A DNA stretch of 64,000 nucleotides, taken from positions 34,196 through 98,195 of the forward strand of contig JADLBV010000033.1 of the NCBI GenBank assembly GCA_020847545.1. Direction: 5' to 3'. The notes under the pieces were generated by a model, which did no database searches, had not been told where the DNA came from, and saw only the letters and a program-made list of their open reading frames with translations. The position numbers were made by a program, and so were the translations under genes. Position 1 is the stretch's first letter; each line of letters starts with the position of its first letter. The DNA comes from Phycisphaerales bacterium (lineage in GTDB: Bacteria; Planctomycetota; Phycisphaerae; Tepidisphaerales; Tepidisphaeraceae). Positions 44,131 to 52,773 of the stretch are shown here, in pieces.

Positions 44131-46323
44131 TCACTGTTGTCCAACTGAGTTGGCCCCACCCACCACCACATCATCCATCCGGATGATTCCATGCGTCGAA
44201 TTGACCACCGACAACCGCACGCTCATCGACAGCGGCCCCTGCCCCGGCGGAGGCTTGGCGTACACATCCAGCTTTGTCCATTGCCCATCCTTGTAGAGTT
44301 TCGCCGAATAAAACCGGTTGGCCGTGAATCGTCGTGGAATGTACTGGCCATCCGGCCGGCTCCAGCGAATCTCAATGCCGATGTACGCATCAGGATTCAC
44401 CCCATCGACCCGCACCTGTGTCCCCATGTGGTACATCTCCGCCGGCTGATCGAGCTTGAAATCACGGTAAATCACCGCGCCGACTCCCGCCCCTTTGGCA
44501 TCAAACGCAAGGCATTGTGAATCCCCATGCCCATGTTGATGATCCCAGAAAAACCGCCCAGTTCCCGGACTGTTTTGCCAGCCGCCCCACGGTTGTGGAA
44601 TCTTCTCATCCAATTGTGTTGATGTCGTCTTGAAGGAGTCCTCCAGAAGCAGCGGGTCGTGGTCCTTCACGGCGATCATCTTGCCCCGCAGCCGAAGCAG
44701 ATAACCCACCTCATCCTCCACCCGGCGCAATCCCTTGTCGAAAAATGCCGCCCGCGCCTTGTGGTCAGGTGTATCCGCCAACGCCACCACCTGATCCATC
44801 AGTTGCCGGGCCTGTTCGAGGTCTTGTAAATTCAACTCATCCAGATACCCCAACTGGTCAAAATCCATGTACACCTGGCCGACATACTGGTTGAACCAAT
44901 CCGTCCTGGGGACCCGCTTCATCCAGTAGTCTTCCCAGAGCTGGTAATATTTGGCCAAAGGCCCGGCCGCCTTCTGGCCCACCGCGAGGCGATACCATTC
45001 CGACAGGGTTTGATCCAAATCCGTGGTTGGATCCCAGAGCAGTTTCATGAAGAGGTACAGCTTGGGCCCTTCGATCCATTCCGCCGACGCATACAACTCC
45101 GCATACATCGCCTTCACTCCGTTTTCAGATCCGAATTTGATGTACTGGCCCATCAGGTGCGGATAGATGCGAGGAATGCGGTAATTGTCCCCGCCGTAGA
45201 TGTAGTCGTACCAACCGATCACCGGGGCGGCCGCGTGCCAGTTGCGGGTGCGTTGCATATCCTTTGTTCGGCCTTCATCGCTGGCCCAACCCTGGCGGTC
45301 AATGCAGATGTACGGAACCATCCTTCCATTGACCTTTATGTCGCGAGGCGGATCGGTCACACCCATATAGGCCAGACACCCAAACCATTTGTCCGGATGG
45401 GTTTTTAGCACCCCTTCGATGACCTGATTGGTGAAATTGAAGTAATAGTCCGAATAATCGCTCTGCCCGACGGAGTTTTTATAAGTGGCAGGATGATTGA
45501 AATTGTTGTTGTCGTTCACCCCCAGCGAAAAGGAGGTGATGGATGGGTTTTCATCAAAATAGTGGTCAATGGACTTGACGGCCGCATCCACGATCCCCGG
45601 CGCATCGAGCATCGGCTGCCAGACATACCCTTCGGAATCGGGCTTTTGCCGTTTGCCATCGATCAGAGGGTAAAATTCCGGGTGCTGGTCGTAATATTTG
45701 TCGGGCGCGAAGAGCTTGTTGAGGTTGTGATGCTGCTGGATCGTCCAGTGCTGCCGCTGCTGATGCAACCACCGCTCGGCGTGATAGGTGCTGATCACCC
45801 GGCTGATATACGCCGGCCGACTGGTGATCTCCTGAACCGGCAACATGATCTGATCAACCTTGGGAATATATGTTCCGATGTCGCCAGGAAACAGCCACCT
45901 CACGCCGACGTATCGTTCCAGAAAGTCATACACGGCAAATTCGGTGCCGGTTGGCGACCCGCCCACCAGGATAATCCGATCGGCGGCTGGAAAGAGGATG
46001 CGGAACCCATCCACCCCCAGATCATCCAATGACAACTTCAACGACTTGACGTAGGGCGTCTGCCCGATGTGAATCTCAAGCCGACCCGGCGATGAAGTCT
46101 GTTCCACTGCCAGCATCGCCCCGGTGCTTTTGGCGATGTCCGCCAACAACTCATCCACGGCCAGTTTGACATCATTCGGCATCTGTTCCGGCGTCACAAT
46201 CACGGCGGATGACTTCCCATCGACCACCAGGCCGATGGTCCCCTCCACCGCCCGCACAGATGATGCACATCCGATTACCAGAGCGACAAAACCGATCAAA
46301 TTCAACATACAGATTTGGCGCAT
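44131..46323 (-). CDS. DUF4838 family exported protein (GH67 N-terminal-like domain)
   Basis: A 730-residue protein with an N-terminal signal peptide (MRQICMLNLIGFVALVIGC), where VIGC may be a lipobox. Residues ~30-150 resemble the alpha-glucuronidase N-terminal domain: MPNDVKLAVDELLADIAKST and FAVYDFLERYVGVRWLFPGD. The following ~300 residues match DUF4838 (FFNFTNQVIEGV-type, KWFGCLAYMGVTDPP). A C-terminal beta-rich domain of about 150 residues completes it. DUF4838 proteins are found with polysaccharide-degrading enzymes and are presumed glycosidases. It is third in the GntR-linked cassette, 46 bases after the pseudopilin gene. Confidence 0.82.
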   Translation of the reverse strand: MRQICMLNLIGFVALVIGCASSVRAVEGTIGLVVDGKSSAVIVTPEQMPNDVKLAVDELLADIAKSTGAMLAVEQTSSPGRLEIHIGQTPYVKSLKLSLDDLGVDGFRILFPAADRIILVGGSPTGTEFAVYDFLERYVGVRWLFPGDIGTYIPKVDQIMLPVQEITSRPAYISRVISTYHAERWLHQQRQHWTIQQHHNLNKLFAPDKYYDQHPEFYPLIDGKRQKPDSEGYVWQPMLDAPGIVDAAVKSIDHYFDENPSITSFSLGVNDNNNFNHPATYKNSVGQSDYSDYYFNFTNQVIEGVLKTHPDKWFGCLAYMGVTDPPRDIKVNGRMVPYICIDRQGWASDEGRTKDMQRTRNWHAAAPVIGWYDYIYGGDNYRIPRIYPHLMGQYIKFGSENGVKAMYAELYASAEWIEGPKLYLFMKLLWDPTTDLDQTLSEWYRLAVGQKAAGPLAKYYQLWEDYWMKRVPRTDWFNQYVGQVYMDFDQLGYLDELNLQDLEQARQLMDQVVALADTPDHKARAAFFDKGLRRVEDEVGYLLRLRGKMIAVKDHDPLLLEDSFKTTSTQLDEKIPQPWGGWQNSPGTGRFFWDHQHGHGDSQCLAFDAKGAGVGAVIYRDFKLDQPAEMYHMGTQVRVDGVNPDAYIGIEIRWSRPDGQYIPRRFTANRFYSAKLYKDGQWTKLDVYAKPPPGQGPLSMSVRLSVVNSTHGIIRMDDVVVGGANSVGQQ

Positions 46324-46369
46324 ATTGTCCCTGTAAGGTGCGACTTAGCCGTCAAGAAAACACCATTCT

Positions 46370-47113
46370 TCAGTACGATGCCCACTGGCCGCTGAGGTCT
46401 TCCCAGACACCGCTGCGCGACCACATTCCCAGTTTGTTGACGTACAAATCCGTGCCGTTCTCCCAGTTCGCATGACCATCGGCGAACAAAATGTTGCTCC
46501 CCAACGGGTCCTTATTGACAAATCGGTGCGGCGAAAGCTCCATGCCGGCATACCATTGCTGATACCCCTGATAGCCGAATATGGCACTGACATCCGCCCG
46601 CTCAAAGACCAGGATGAACTCCGCCGGCCGTTTGACCTTGGAAATGGTAATGGACTTGCTCGGGCTGGAACCGTCTCCCCAGTTAATCCAGCCGCACAAG
46701 TACGACCAATGCCCCACGTTGGCCCAATAGGTGCTGGGATGTCCCCAAGCTCGGGTGATATCATCCGATGGACAGACCATGATGGGGGATGAATAGGCCG
46801 TCAGGTCGCCACTGAGGCACTTCGCCCTCACCAGTTGCAGGTTCCAACTCGCCTGCCATGGATCATAAGTTGGTGACGAGGCCTCCGGGTATTTGCCCTT
46901 GAAATCATTGGTGTACATCACCATCGCGATGCCGATCTGCCGCAGATTGCTCAAACAGGCGGTCTGCTTGGCCGCCTCGCGTGCTTTGTTGAGAGAAGGC
47001 AGCAGTATACTGATAAGTAGCGCTATAATGCCGATCACCACAAGGAGTTCAACCAGGGTGAAACCCGTCCATCTTCCGGAACGACGATACCATTGATTCA
47101 TTCTGTGTGTCAT
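46370..47113 (-). CDS. Type II secretion-like pseudopilin (H-X9-DG class)
   Basis: A 247-residue prepilin-like protein. The class III leader and helix [20 protein letters not shown] is preceded by a short basic segment and cut by prepilin peptidase after Gly17. The C-terminal [12 protein letters not shown] marks the planctomycete H-X9-DG processing-associated family. In the middle, [11 protein letters not shown] provides the His. Such pseudopilins are numerous in planctomycetes, but their role is not established. AGGAG lies 7 bases before the ATG. Its place inside a glycan cassette, between two extracellular enzymes, is notable. A hairpin (47141-47173) separates it from the LamG gene upstream. 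Confidence 0.88.
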   Translation of the reverse strand: MTHRMNQWYRRSGRWTGFTLVELLVVIGIIALLISILLPSLNKAREAAKQTACLSNLRQIGIAMVMYTNDFKGKYPEASSPTYDPWQASWNLQLVRAKCLSGDLTAYSSPIMVCPSDDITRAWGHPSTYWANVGHWSYLCGWINWGDGSSPSKSITISKVKRPAEFILVFERADVSAIFGYQGYQQWYAGMELSPHRFVNKDPLGSNILFADGHANWENGTDLYVNKLGMWSRSGVWEDLSGQWASY

Positions 47114-47140
47114 CTGATGCTCCTGAAGGGTAGAGACAGA

Positions 47141-47173
47141 ATGATCGCCTCGTCACGTCGACGAGGCGATCAT
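47141..47173 (-). terminator. Intercistronic hairpin, possible partial terminator
   Basis: A perfect 14-bp stem (47141-47154 with 47160-47173) and a 5-base loop, 16 bases after the LamG PEP-CTERM stop. On the minus strand the stem is followed by TCTGTCTCTACC, U-rich but without a T-run. It could lower expression of downstream genes or protect the upstream message. Confidence 0.6.
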
Positions 47174-47189
47174 CCGTTTACATTCTTGC

Positions 47190-48098
47190 TCACGAATGAG
47201 AACGACGACGTCGAACCAGGCACGCCGCCCCGACGGTCAACAGCACCGCTGCCGATGCGGGTTCCGGCACTGACAGCGGATTGCCGGCCACCATGCCGGC
47301 CACAATCGAATCCACCTCGCTTTCGCTCAGTGATGAATCCCAGACCGCCAGTTCATCAATCGTCATTTGCCGGGGGTCTCCAGCGATTCCATACGTCCCC
47401 GCGCCGACATTGATTTCCATGTTTGATAGCACATCAAACGAATCCTGTTGGCCCGGATCGAGCAGGATAATTCCCGTCACTGCGCCGTGTTCGTTTAATA
47501 TGTTGCCATTGGCATCGTAAACACGGATACGATAATGTCCGCTGTCAGGCACACCCACCTGCGGGGCCTTGTAATCCACGTTGTAATACAGCCATCGGTT
47601 GGCCGTCAGATAAAACCAACCACCACCTGTCGCTCGATAAAAATTGGGTGTGGAACCCGGCGCATCGCCGTTCACTTCAGCCAGATACGCGCTTCCACCG
47701 GAATAGGCGGCGTTGAGGCCATCGGTACCCGACGGGAAATCCTCTCGCTGAATCCCGGCATAGTGGTAATATTGATATCCACCCGCATGATCCGCGGCGT
47801 TCCAATTCTGGCTCACCCAAAACCCAAGCGAGATGCCGTCCGTCGGCGTAACATTTCCCACGGCGGCATAATTGACGTAATCCGTCAGATAATCCAACGT
47901 CATCCCCTGACTGCCGCCTCCAAATCCCGTGAATCCCGGCCCGGTCACCGGCGTTCCCGTAATAACCGCCGCCGGCGCCGCCCCGTAATCAGCGTCAAAA
48001 TTCCCCGCTGTGTCAAAGTGGTTCAAATACGTGATGTTCGCAGCCATCAATGACTGACTTGCCAGCAACGTGACCGCCAAAGTAGTAATCCGCTTCAT
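47190..48098 (-). CDS. LamG domain PEP-CTERM protein
   Basis: A 302-residue exported protein: a signal peptide from MKRITTLAVTLLASQSLMA, then a LamG-like jelly roll (about 21-270; TIDELAVWDSSLSESEVDS is the family end motif), then the sorting signal VPEPASAAVLLTVGA with RRRR. The first ~180 residues align visibly with the LamG part of the 711-residue protein in this cassette (ITYLNHFDTAGNF against LTFLAHFDTPGNY), so they are paralogues. GGAGG precedes ATG 48098. It is the first gene after the GntR regulator and has the candidate operator in its promoter. Role inferred: glycan binding at the cell surface. Confidence 0.87.
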   Translation of the reverse strand: MKRITTLAVTLLASQSLMAANITYLNHFDTAGNFDADYGAAPAAVITGTPVTGPGFTGFGGGSQGMTLDYLTDYVNYAAVGNVTPTDGISLGFWVSQNWNAADHAGGYQYYHYAGIQREDFPSGTDGLNAAYSGGSAYLAEVNGDAPGSTPNFYRATGGGWFYLTANRWLYYNVDYKAPQVGVPDSGHYRIRVYDANGNILNEHGAVTGIILLDPGQQDSFDVLSNMEINVGAGTYGIAGDPRQMTIDELAVWDSSLSESEVDSIVAGMVAGNPLSVPEPASAAVLLTVGAACLVRRRRSHS

Positions 48099-48127
48099 GA
48101 TAAAGTCCTCCAGAAAATGTGATAGCA

Positions 48128-48140
48128 GTACATATATAAC
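48128..48140 (-). promoter_or_regulatory. Candidate GntR operator before the LamG PEP-CTERM gene
   Basis: On the minus strand GTTATATATGTAC, 30 bases before ATG 48098. It matches GTTACATTAGTAC at the GntR gene's own promoter at 10 of 13 positions and in the same orientation. A TTGTCA lies just upstream as a possible -35, with TGCTAT as a weak -10 downstream of the motif. Confidence 0.5.
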
Positions 48141-48215
48141 CCCCATGACAATAACGCCACCATGCAACATCAATTCAGCTTTGGTTCATGCACCTCCAGT
48201 CCAAGTAATGCGATG

Positions 48216-49367
48216 TCACACCAGATTCAACGCGATCTCTTCGCCCACATAGGCTGGAGCGCGTTCCGGGATCAAGGTCGGCTCGACCGCCGACGGTATA
48301 TGCGAGCTTTCCTTTCGCTCGATCAGACAGATCATTTTCTCAAACGCCAGCCGCGCCATGCGCATGATGTCCACGCTGACCCTTGCCACCGGAACCAGAT
48401 AGGGTGGTGTGATCTCCTTGTTGGCGTGGGCGATCAGCAGCAGGTCATCGGGGACGTTCACATCGTGTTTGATGCACGCGGCGCACACACCCTGCGCCAG
48501 CAAATCGTCGTAACAGATCAGGGCGTCCATCTTCCGATAGCCGCGGATCAGATGGTCGGCCGCCAGTTGGCCGCCAAATGCCGATGCACGCGATACCCCC
48601 ACCACATGCGCGGGGTTCAGGTCATATCCATATTCCGCGAAGACCGACAAGATTCGTTTTTTGCGGTCCGGGCGGTCTTCCAGGTCCAGATAGATCACCC
48701 CCGGCCGCGCCACGCCCCTTGAATGCGCATATTGCACCGGCAGCGACAACATGCTGGATCGATCCACCACCACCTTGTTGTCAATCGCCCGCGTATCATC
48801 GGATGGCAGCGACACCATCCGCACCCCGCGCTCGGCCAGTTCTTCCACAATTGAATCGGGCAACGCCATGCCGCTGACAAACAGGCCGTACATGTGGGCC
48901 TCTTCCAATGCGGCCCGATCCATGTCGTCCAGCTCGCCATGCACCTGCCTGACATAAGGCGTCGTGCAGACGATCATCTTCAAGGCATATCCATGTTCCG
49001 TGGCTAGGCGGTGTAAGGTTTGAGCGACGGCCGCATACACCCCGGAACTGCGGCTGGACCGGATAAATTCCGCCGACACCGCCACCCCCAGCACCTTGCG
49101 TGCCCGCCGTTCGGCCACAAAAGTCCCCTTGCCCCGGATCGAATACAGTAAACCCTGTTCCACCAACCGTTTATAGCTTTGACGGACCGTTAAATGGCTA
49201 ATCCCCAACTGCTCGGCCAGATCGACCGCCCCCAACACCGGCGTATGCGATGGAATCCGCTTTCGACGAATCTGATCCACAAAATGACGCTCGATCTGCT
49301 GGTAAATCGGAACCCCCGATTCCCGATCCAGCTCCGGCAACGATACGGATAATGCGGATTTATCCAT
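48216..49367 (-). CDS. GntR family regulator with LacI-like sensor (AraR type)
   Basis: A 383-residue regulator. Residues 20-86 form a GntR winged HTH: VPIYQQIERHFVDQIRRKRI, LAEQLGISHLTVRQSYKRL and RGKGTFVAERRARK. The remaining ~290 residues are a periplasmic-binding-protein-like sensor (VLGVAVSAEFIR, DALICYDDLLAQGVCAA, DDLLLIAHANKEITPP) as in AraR and LacI, so a sugar effector is likely. It lies directly upstream of the glycan cassette on the same strand (117-base gap). A promoter with a -10 box only 10 bases before the ATG predicts a nearly leaderless mRNA; the overlapping motif suggests autorepression. Confidence 0.9.
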   Translation of the reverse strand: MDKSALSVSLPELDRESGVPIYQQIERHFVDQIRRKRIPSHTPVLGAVDLAEQLGISHLTVRQSYKRLVEQGLLYSIRGKGTFVAERRARKVLGVAVSAEFIRSSRSSGVYAAVAQTLHRLATEHGYALKMIVCTTPYVRQVHGELDDMDRAALEEAHMYGLFVSGMALPDSIVEELAERGVRMVSLPSDDTRAIDNKVVVDRSSMLSLPVQYAHSRGVARPGVIYLDLEDRPDRKKRILSVFAEYGYDLNPAHVVGVSRASAFGGQLAADHLIRGYRKMDALICYDDLLAQGVCAACIKHDVNVPDDLLLIAHANKEITPPYLVPVARVSVDIMRMARLAFEKMICLIERKESSHIPSAVEPTLIPERAPAYVGEEIALNLV

Positions 49368-49372
49368 GACTT

Positions 49373-49406
49373 GTACTAATGTAACTGCTATTCAAATATG
49401 TGTCAA
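49373..49406 (-). promoter_or_regulatory. Promoter and candidate operator of the GntR gene
   Basis: A perfect TTGACA (49406-49401), a 17-base spacer and TACATT (49383-49378). The motif GTTACATTAGTAC (49385-49373) covers the -10 box. Ten bases separate the -10 box from ATG 49367. Confidence 0.7.
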
Positions 49407-49461
49407 GTATATGTTCTAAAAAATTTTGCCGATTTTTTTTGCCATTTGGCCATAAAAGAAA

Positions 49462-49494
49462 GGATGCGGGCTTTCCATTAAAAAGCTCGCATCC
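49462..49494 (-). terminator. Rho-independent terminator of the coiled-coil lipoprotein gene
   Basis: A 13-bp stem (49462-49474 with 49482-49494, one G-U pair) and a 7-base loop, followed on the minus strand by TTTCTTTTATGG. It lies 34 bases after the lipoprotein stop and insulates that gene from the GntR promoter. Confidence 0.85.
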
Positions 49495-49528
49495 GGATTG
49501 CGTGATTAAGATGTCGATTGGAAATGGA

Positions 49529-49960
49529 TTATTCCATATCCATCCCGCGCATCTCCATCGGATTGATGTTCAACATCGCCATGACTTCCATGGGGGCGGA
49601 ATCGCTGACATCCTTGGCCAGGCGTTTGAGTTCATCCTGAAGGCGGTCGGTCGCCTTTTCCATTTTGGACTTGTATTCGGCCTCCAGCGCCTTTTTCTCA
49701 TCGCCGGTGGGTGTGCCGAGCTTTTCCATCACCTTCATCTGGTCTTTCATGCGCGCCCCCAGTTTTTCAAGGTCGCCTTTGGCATCGACCAGGTCGGTGT
49801 TGCTCTTGATCTGGCTGAGTCGGTCGGCGATCTCATCAATAAGTGAGATAAAGTTGCTCGCGGCCGACTCCCGCTCGGATTTACACCCGCCGATGCCCAT
49901 CAGCAGAAAAATCCCCAAGGCAACACTCATCACGCCAACGCCAATTGTCTTGACCTTCAT
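49529..49960 (-). CDS. Small coiled-coil lipoprotein
   Basis: A 143-residue protein with a signal peptide and lipobox (VALGIFLLMGIGGC), then a highly charged helical body: FISLIDEIADRLSQIKSN, KGDLEKLGARMKDQMKVM and KSKMEKATDRLQDELKRL with a heptad pattern. The C terminus is Met-rich (NINPMEMRGMDME). No family is recognised. ATG 49960 is fixed by AAGGAG 9 bases upstream. It stands alone, with its own terminator. Confidence 0.75.
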   Translation of the reverse strand: MKVKTIGVGVMSVALGIFLLMGIGGCKSERESAASNFISLIDEIADRLSQIKSNTDLVDAKGDLEKLGARMKDQMKVMEKLGTPTGDEKKALEAEYKSKMEKATDRLQDELKRLAKDVSDSAPMEVMAMLNINPMEMRGMDME

Positions 49961-50139
49961 CCTGACGCTCCTTCCAATTCCTACAGTGCCACGCCGCCAC
50001 ACGGCGACACGCGCAACTGGTCATCTGACCCCAGCAAATCAACATCGTTTGTCAAAAAATGAAATTTACCGAACGGCCGGATGGCATTTTACCATCCGTC
50101 GTTGGACAAACAATGAAAATTGTCCAGCTTGCCGATGGG

Positions 50140-50613
50140 CTATTGTTTTTCGTACTCCTTGAGGAAGCCCTCAAACAGCCGCAGGTGGCGTTCCTCATCC
50201 TTGAGAATCTGGATGACCATGTCCTGTGTGACGTAATCCACGCTTTCACAAGACTTTATGATATTGGTGTAATGATTGATCGCCCCCTGTTCGGCTTCGA
50301 TGACCCCTTTGATGACATAGGCGACATCAGTGCAGTCTTTAAGTGGTTGCAGCGACTTTTGTTCCGGTTTGAATTCGTAGCTGCCGGGGACGGTTCCGTA
50401 AATCTCCTTGATCCGCTTGGCGAAAAGCTGTGCGTGGCCGATCTCGTCAGCGATGTCGGCCGAGAGGGAATTTTTAATCTCCTCGGCCCGAACCCCATCC
50501 AGATTGACCGAATTGGCGATGTAACTCATCGTGGTTTCGATCTCCATCCAATAGGCTCTGGTCAACAGGGCGATGATTTCCCTGCGTTTGGTTTCGTCAC
50601 GAATAATGGGCAT
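50140..50613 (-). CDS. Ferritin-like diiron protein (bacterioferritin-type)
   Basis: A 157-residue four-helix bundle. Metal ligands in the expected order: MEIETTMSY in helix A, DEIGHAQLFAKRIKE in helix B, EAEQGAINHY in helix C and DEERHLRLFEGFLKEY in helix D, giving two ExxH pairs. This fits the bacterioferritin/Dps-like group that stores iron or handles peroxide. No haem-binding Met is obvious. ATG 50613 is fixed by AAGGAG 6 bases upstream. It diverges from the radical SAM gene with close back-to-back -10 boxes (TATAAA on the minus strand at 50652-50647). The 179 bases downstream hold a weak hairpin near 50078-50098. Confidence 0.87.
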   Translation of the reverse strand: MPIIRDETKRREIIALLTRAYWMEIETTMSYIANSVNLDGVRAEEIKNSLSADIADEIGHAQLFAKRIKEIYGTVPGSYEFKPEQKSLQPLKDCTDVAYVIKGVIEAEQGAINHYTNIIKSCESVDYVTQDMVIQILKDEERHLRLFEGFLKEYEKQ

Positions 50614-50699
50614 AAATGACTCCTTGGTTAAGGTTGATTCATCCAATTTATAGCCCCCCGAAAATTGCGCCTAGGTGAAATCTGAAGCCATAAAAAGGG

Positions 50700-50705
50700 T
50701 ATAAT
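50700..50705 (+). promoter_or_regulatory. -10 box of the radical SAM gene
   Basis: A perfect TATAAT, 18 bases before ATG 50724. AGAGGTGAG (50707-50715) follows as Shine-Dalgarno, so the start of transcription must fall inside or just before it. No good -35 is visible. Confidence 0.45.
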
Positions 50706-50723
50706 CAGAGGTGAGTCAGCATC

Positions 50724-51815
50724 ATGATTTTGGAGCAACTTCAATCCAAAGAGCGGATGCAGGGCCTGAAAGAGGCGTTACGCGATAGGACCGCGCCGGC
50801 GGCCGAGGCGTTGATCGAACACAAGGACAATGGCGACATCCAGTGTTTCGCCTGCGGGCATCGGTGCGTGGTCAAGCCGGGGCGGGATGGGGTCTGTCGG
50901 GTACGGTTTAATGATGGGGGAACATTGCGTGTGCCGTGGGGATATGTCGGGGCCTTGGCGTGTGATCCGATCGAGAAAAAGCCGTTTTTCCATCTGTTAC
51001 CCGGCCGCGATGCGCTGACGTTTGGGATGCTGGGTTGCGACTATCACTGCGGATATTGCCAGAACTGGGTGACCAGCCAGATGTTGCGAGACCCACACGC
51101 CGTCGCGCCGGCACAATCCACTACGGCCCGTCGGCTGGCGGAATTGGCGATTGAGTACGATGCGCCCGTTCTGGCATCCAGTTACAACGAGCCGCTGATC
51201 ACCAGCGAATGGGCGGTGGAGGTATTCACCGAGGCGCGCCAACGTGGGTTACGTTGCGCGTACATTTCCAACGGCAACGCCACACCGCAGGCGGTGGATT
51301 ATCTACGGCCGCATGTGCAGGCATACAAGGTGGACCTGAAGACCTTCAGCGACCGCAATTACCGCCAGCTCGGCGGCGTGCTGGAGAATGTGACGAACAC
51401 CATCCGTCTGTTGAAGCAGCGCGACTTCTGGGTGGAGATCGTGACACTGGTGGTTCCGGGATTCAGCGATGATGCCGATGATTTGCGGCGCATGGCGGAT
51501 TTTCTCTCCTCCGTGGACCCGCTGATGCCCTGGCATGTGACGGCGTTTCATCCCGATTACAAGATGAGCGAAGGGTATCGGCGAACGAGCGTGGAGGATT
51601 TATTGAAAGTCATCGAATATGGCCGACAGGCGGGGTTGAAATATCTCTATCCCGGCAATCTCCCCGGCCAGGTGGGCGAAGGTGAAAATACCCATTGTCA
51701 CCATTGCGGCACCACTTTGGTCCGCCGGTTCGGGTTTACGGTTCTGGAAAACCGGCTCGAACCGGGAGGCGTCTGCCCGGAATGTCATAAAACAATTCCG
51801 GGCATCTGGGAATGA
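50724..51815 (+). CDS. amrS: AmmeMemoRadiSam system radical SAM enzyme
   Basis: A 363-residue radical SAM protein. The cluster motif is GCDYHCGYCQNW (Cys105, Cys109, Cys112). An N-terminal Cys set (CFACGHRC ... GVC at 41-58) and a C-terminal pair of CxxC units (CHHCG, CPECH) are typical of the AmmeMemoRadiSam enzymes, as are KKPFFHLLPGRDALTFG and SSYNEPLITSEW. In that family the partners AMMECR1 and Memo are encoded alongside; neither is in this window. The reaction is not established; PflA-like activation was the older annotation. It is convergent with the sugar isomerase gene (13-base gap). Confidence 0.9.
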   Translation: MILEQLQSKERMQGLKEALRDRTAPAAEALIEHKDNGDIQCFACGHRCVVKPGRDGVCRVRFNDGGTLRVPWGYVGALACDPIEKKPFFHLLPGRDALTFGMLGCDYHCGYCQNWVTSQMLRDPHAVAPAQSTTARRLAELAIEYDAPVLASSYNEPLITSEWAVEVFTEARQRGLRCAYISNGNATPQAVDYLRPHVQAYKVDLKTFSDRNYRQLGGVLENVTNTIRLLKQRDFWVEIVTLVVPGFSDDADDLRRMADFLSSVDPLMPWHVTAFHPDYKMSEGYRRTSVEDLLKVIEYGRQAGLKYLYPGNLPGQVGEGENTHCHHCGTTLVRRFGFTVLENRLEPGGVCPECHKTIPGIWE

Positions 51816-51828
51816 TCCGACACAAGGA

Positions 51829-52767
51829 TCAGACTTCAAAACGTTTGCCCAACCCTGACTCGCGTACGCGATCGGTGAACAATCTGCGTCCTTCAACAAA
51901 TGCCCGGTCCACATTCCGTTTGGAAACAAAGAAATCCAGTCCCATATAACCTACGTAATTACTCTGGGCAATCAGTTGAAGAATTGTCTCGAAATCAATG
52001 ATCCCCTGTCCGATCTGCCGATGCTCCACATCTTTGGAATTGTTATCCGCAATGTGAATGCCGCCGACGTGCTTTTCCAGTTTCGCCCATGACAGGGGTA
52101 GGATTTCCTTCTGCGCCACAAAATGGGCAAAATCAAAGTTCGCCTTCAGCCGCGGATGATCGACCTCCTTCAACAACATCAGCATCGACTCGCTGTTGCA
52201 GATCACCTCACCCACACGGGGTTCCATCAATACGTTAAGCTTGTATTTGGCGGCGGTTTCACAGGCCCTTCGGCAGCTATCCACCACCGCGCCCCAGCAT
52301 GCCTTCCAGTCAAAACCAGCCGGTAGCATTGGCCGATAGTCCAGATTGAAATTGTACTCCTCACCCAGTTTGTAGGGCCGACGTGAAAATTTCAGCGGCG
52401 GCGCGTAACTGGCCAGGTGAATTGATTCGGCTCCGAAAGCGGCCGCGTTTTCGCATCCCTCATCATATAATTCATACGCCTTTTTCCGCTTCGCCTTATC
52501 GAGGCTGACCAACGACGGATCGACAATGCAGTAGTTGTAAATGTGAATCCCCAGATCACTCAACATCGAACAATATCGCTTGCGATGGCGCGCAAAATGG
52601 CGGTTCCAACCTTTGCCCAATCCTTCGAGTTCCGTATACCGAAACCCCAGCCGCGACAAATCCCTCAGCCCCTGATCCAAATCCTCAAACGAGGGTGGAT
52701 ACCCATATTTGGCGATCTGAAACGCATAGGCGACGCCCAATCGTATCGGTTTTTTTGCTTTTTTCAT
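51829..52767 (-). CDS. Sugar phosphate isomerase/epimerase family protein
   Basis: A 312-residue xylose-isomerase-like TIM barrel (AP endonuclease 2 family). Family features: LDQGLRDLSRLGFRYTELEG, VLMEPRVGEVICNS with a metal-binding Glu, LKANFDFAHF with Asp/His and KHVGGIHIADNN with His. Members isomerise or epimerise sugars and inositols using a divalent metal. It begins 6 bases after the GHL6-like gene's stop, with GGGAG before the ATG, so the two form one operon, probably for breakdown of a carbohydrate. The substrate is unknown. Confidence 0.86.
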   Translation of the reverse strand: MKKAKKPIRLGVAYAFQIAKYGYPPSFEDLDQGLRDLSRLGFRYTELEGLGKGWNRHFARHRKRYCSMLSDLGIHIYNYCIVDPSLVSLDKAKRKKAYELYDEGCENAAAFGAESIHLASYAPPLKFSRRPYKLGEEYNFNLDYRPMLPAGFDWKACWGAVVDSCRRACETAAKYKLNVLMEPRVGEVICNSESMLMLLKEVDHPRLKANFDFAHFVAQKEILPLSWAKLEKHVGGIHIADNNSKDVEHRQIGQGIIDFETILQLIAQSNYVGYMGLDFFVSKRNVDRAFVEGRRLFTDRVRESGLGKRFEV

Positions 52768-52773
52768 TTTGAT

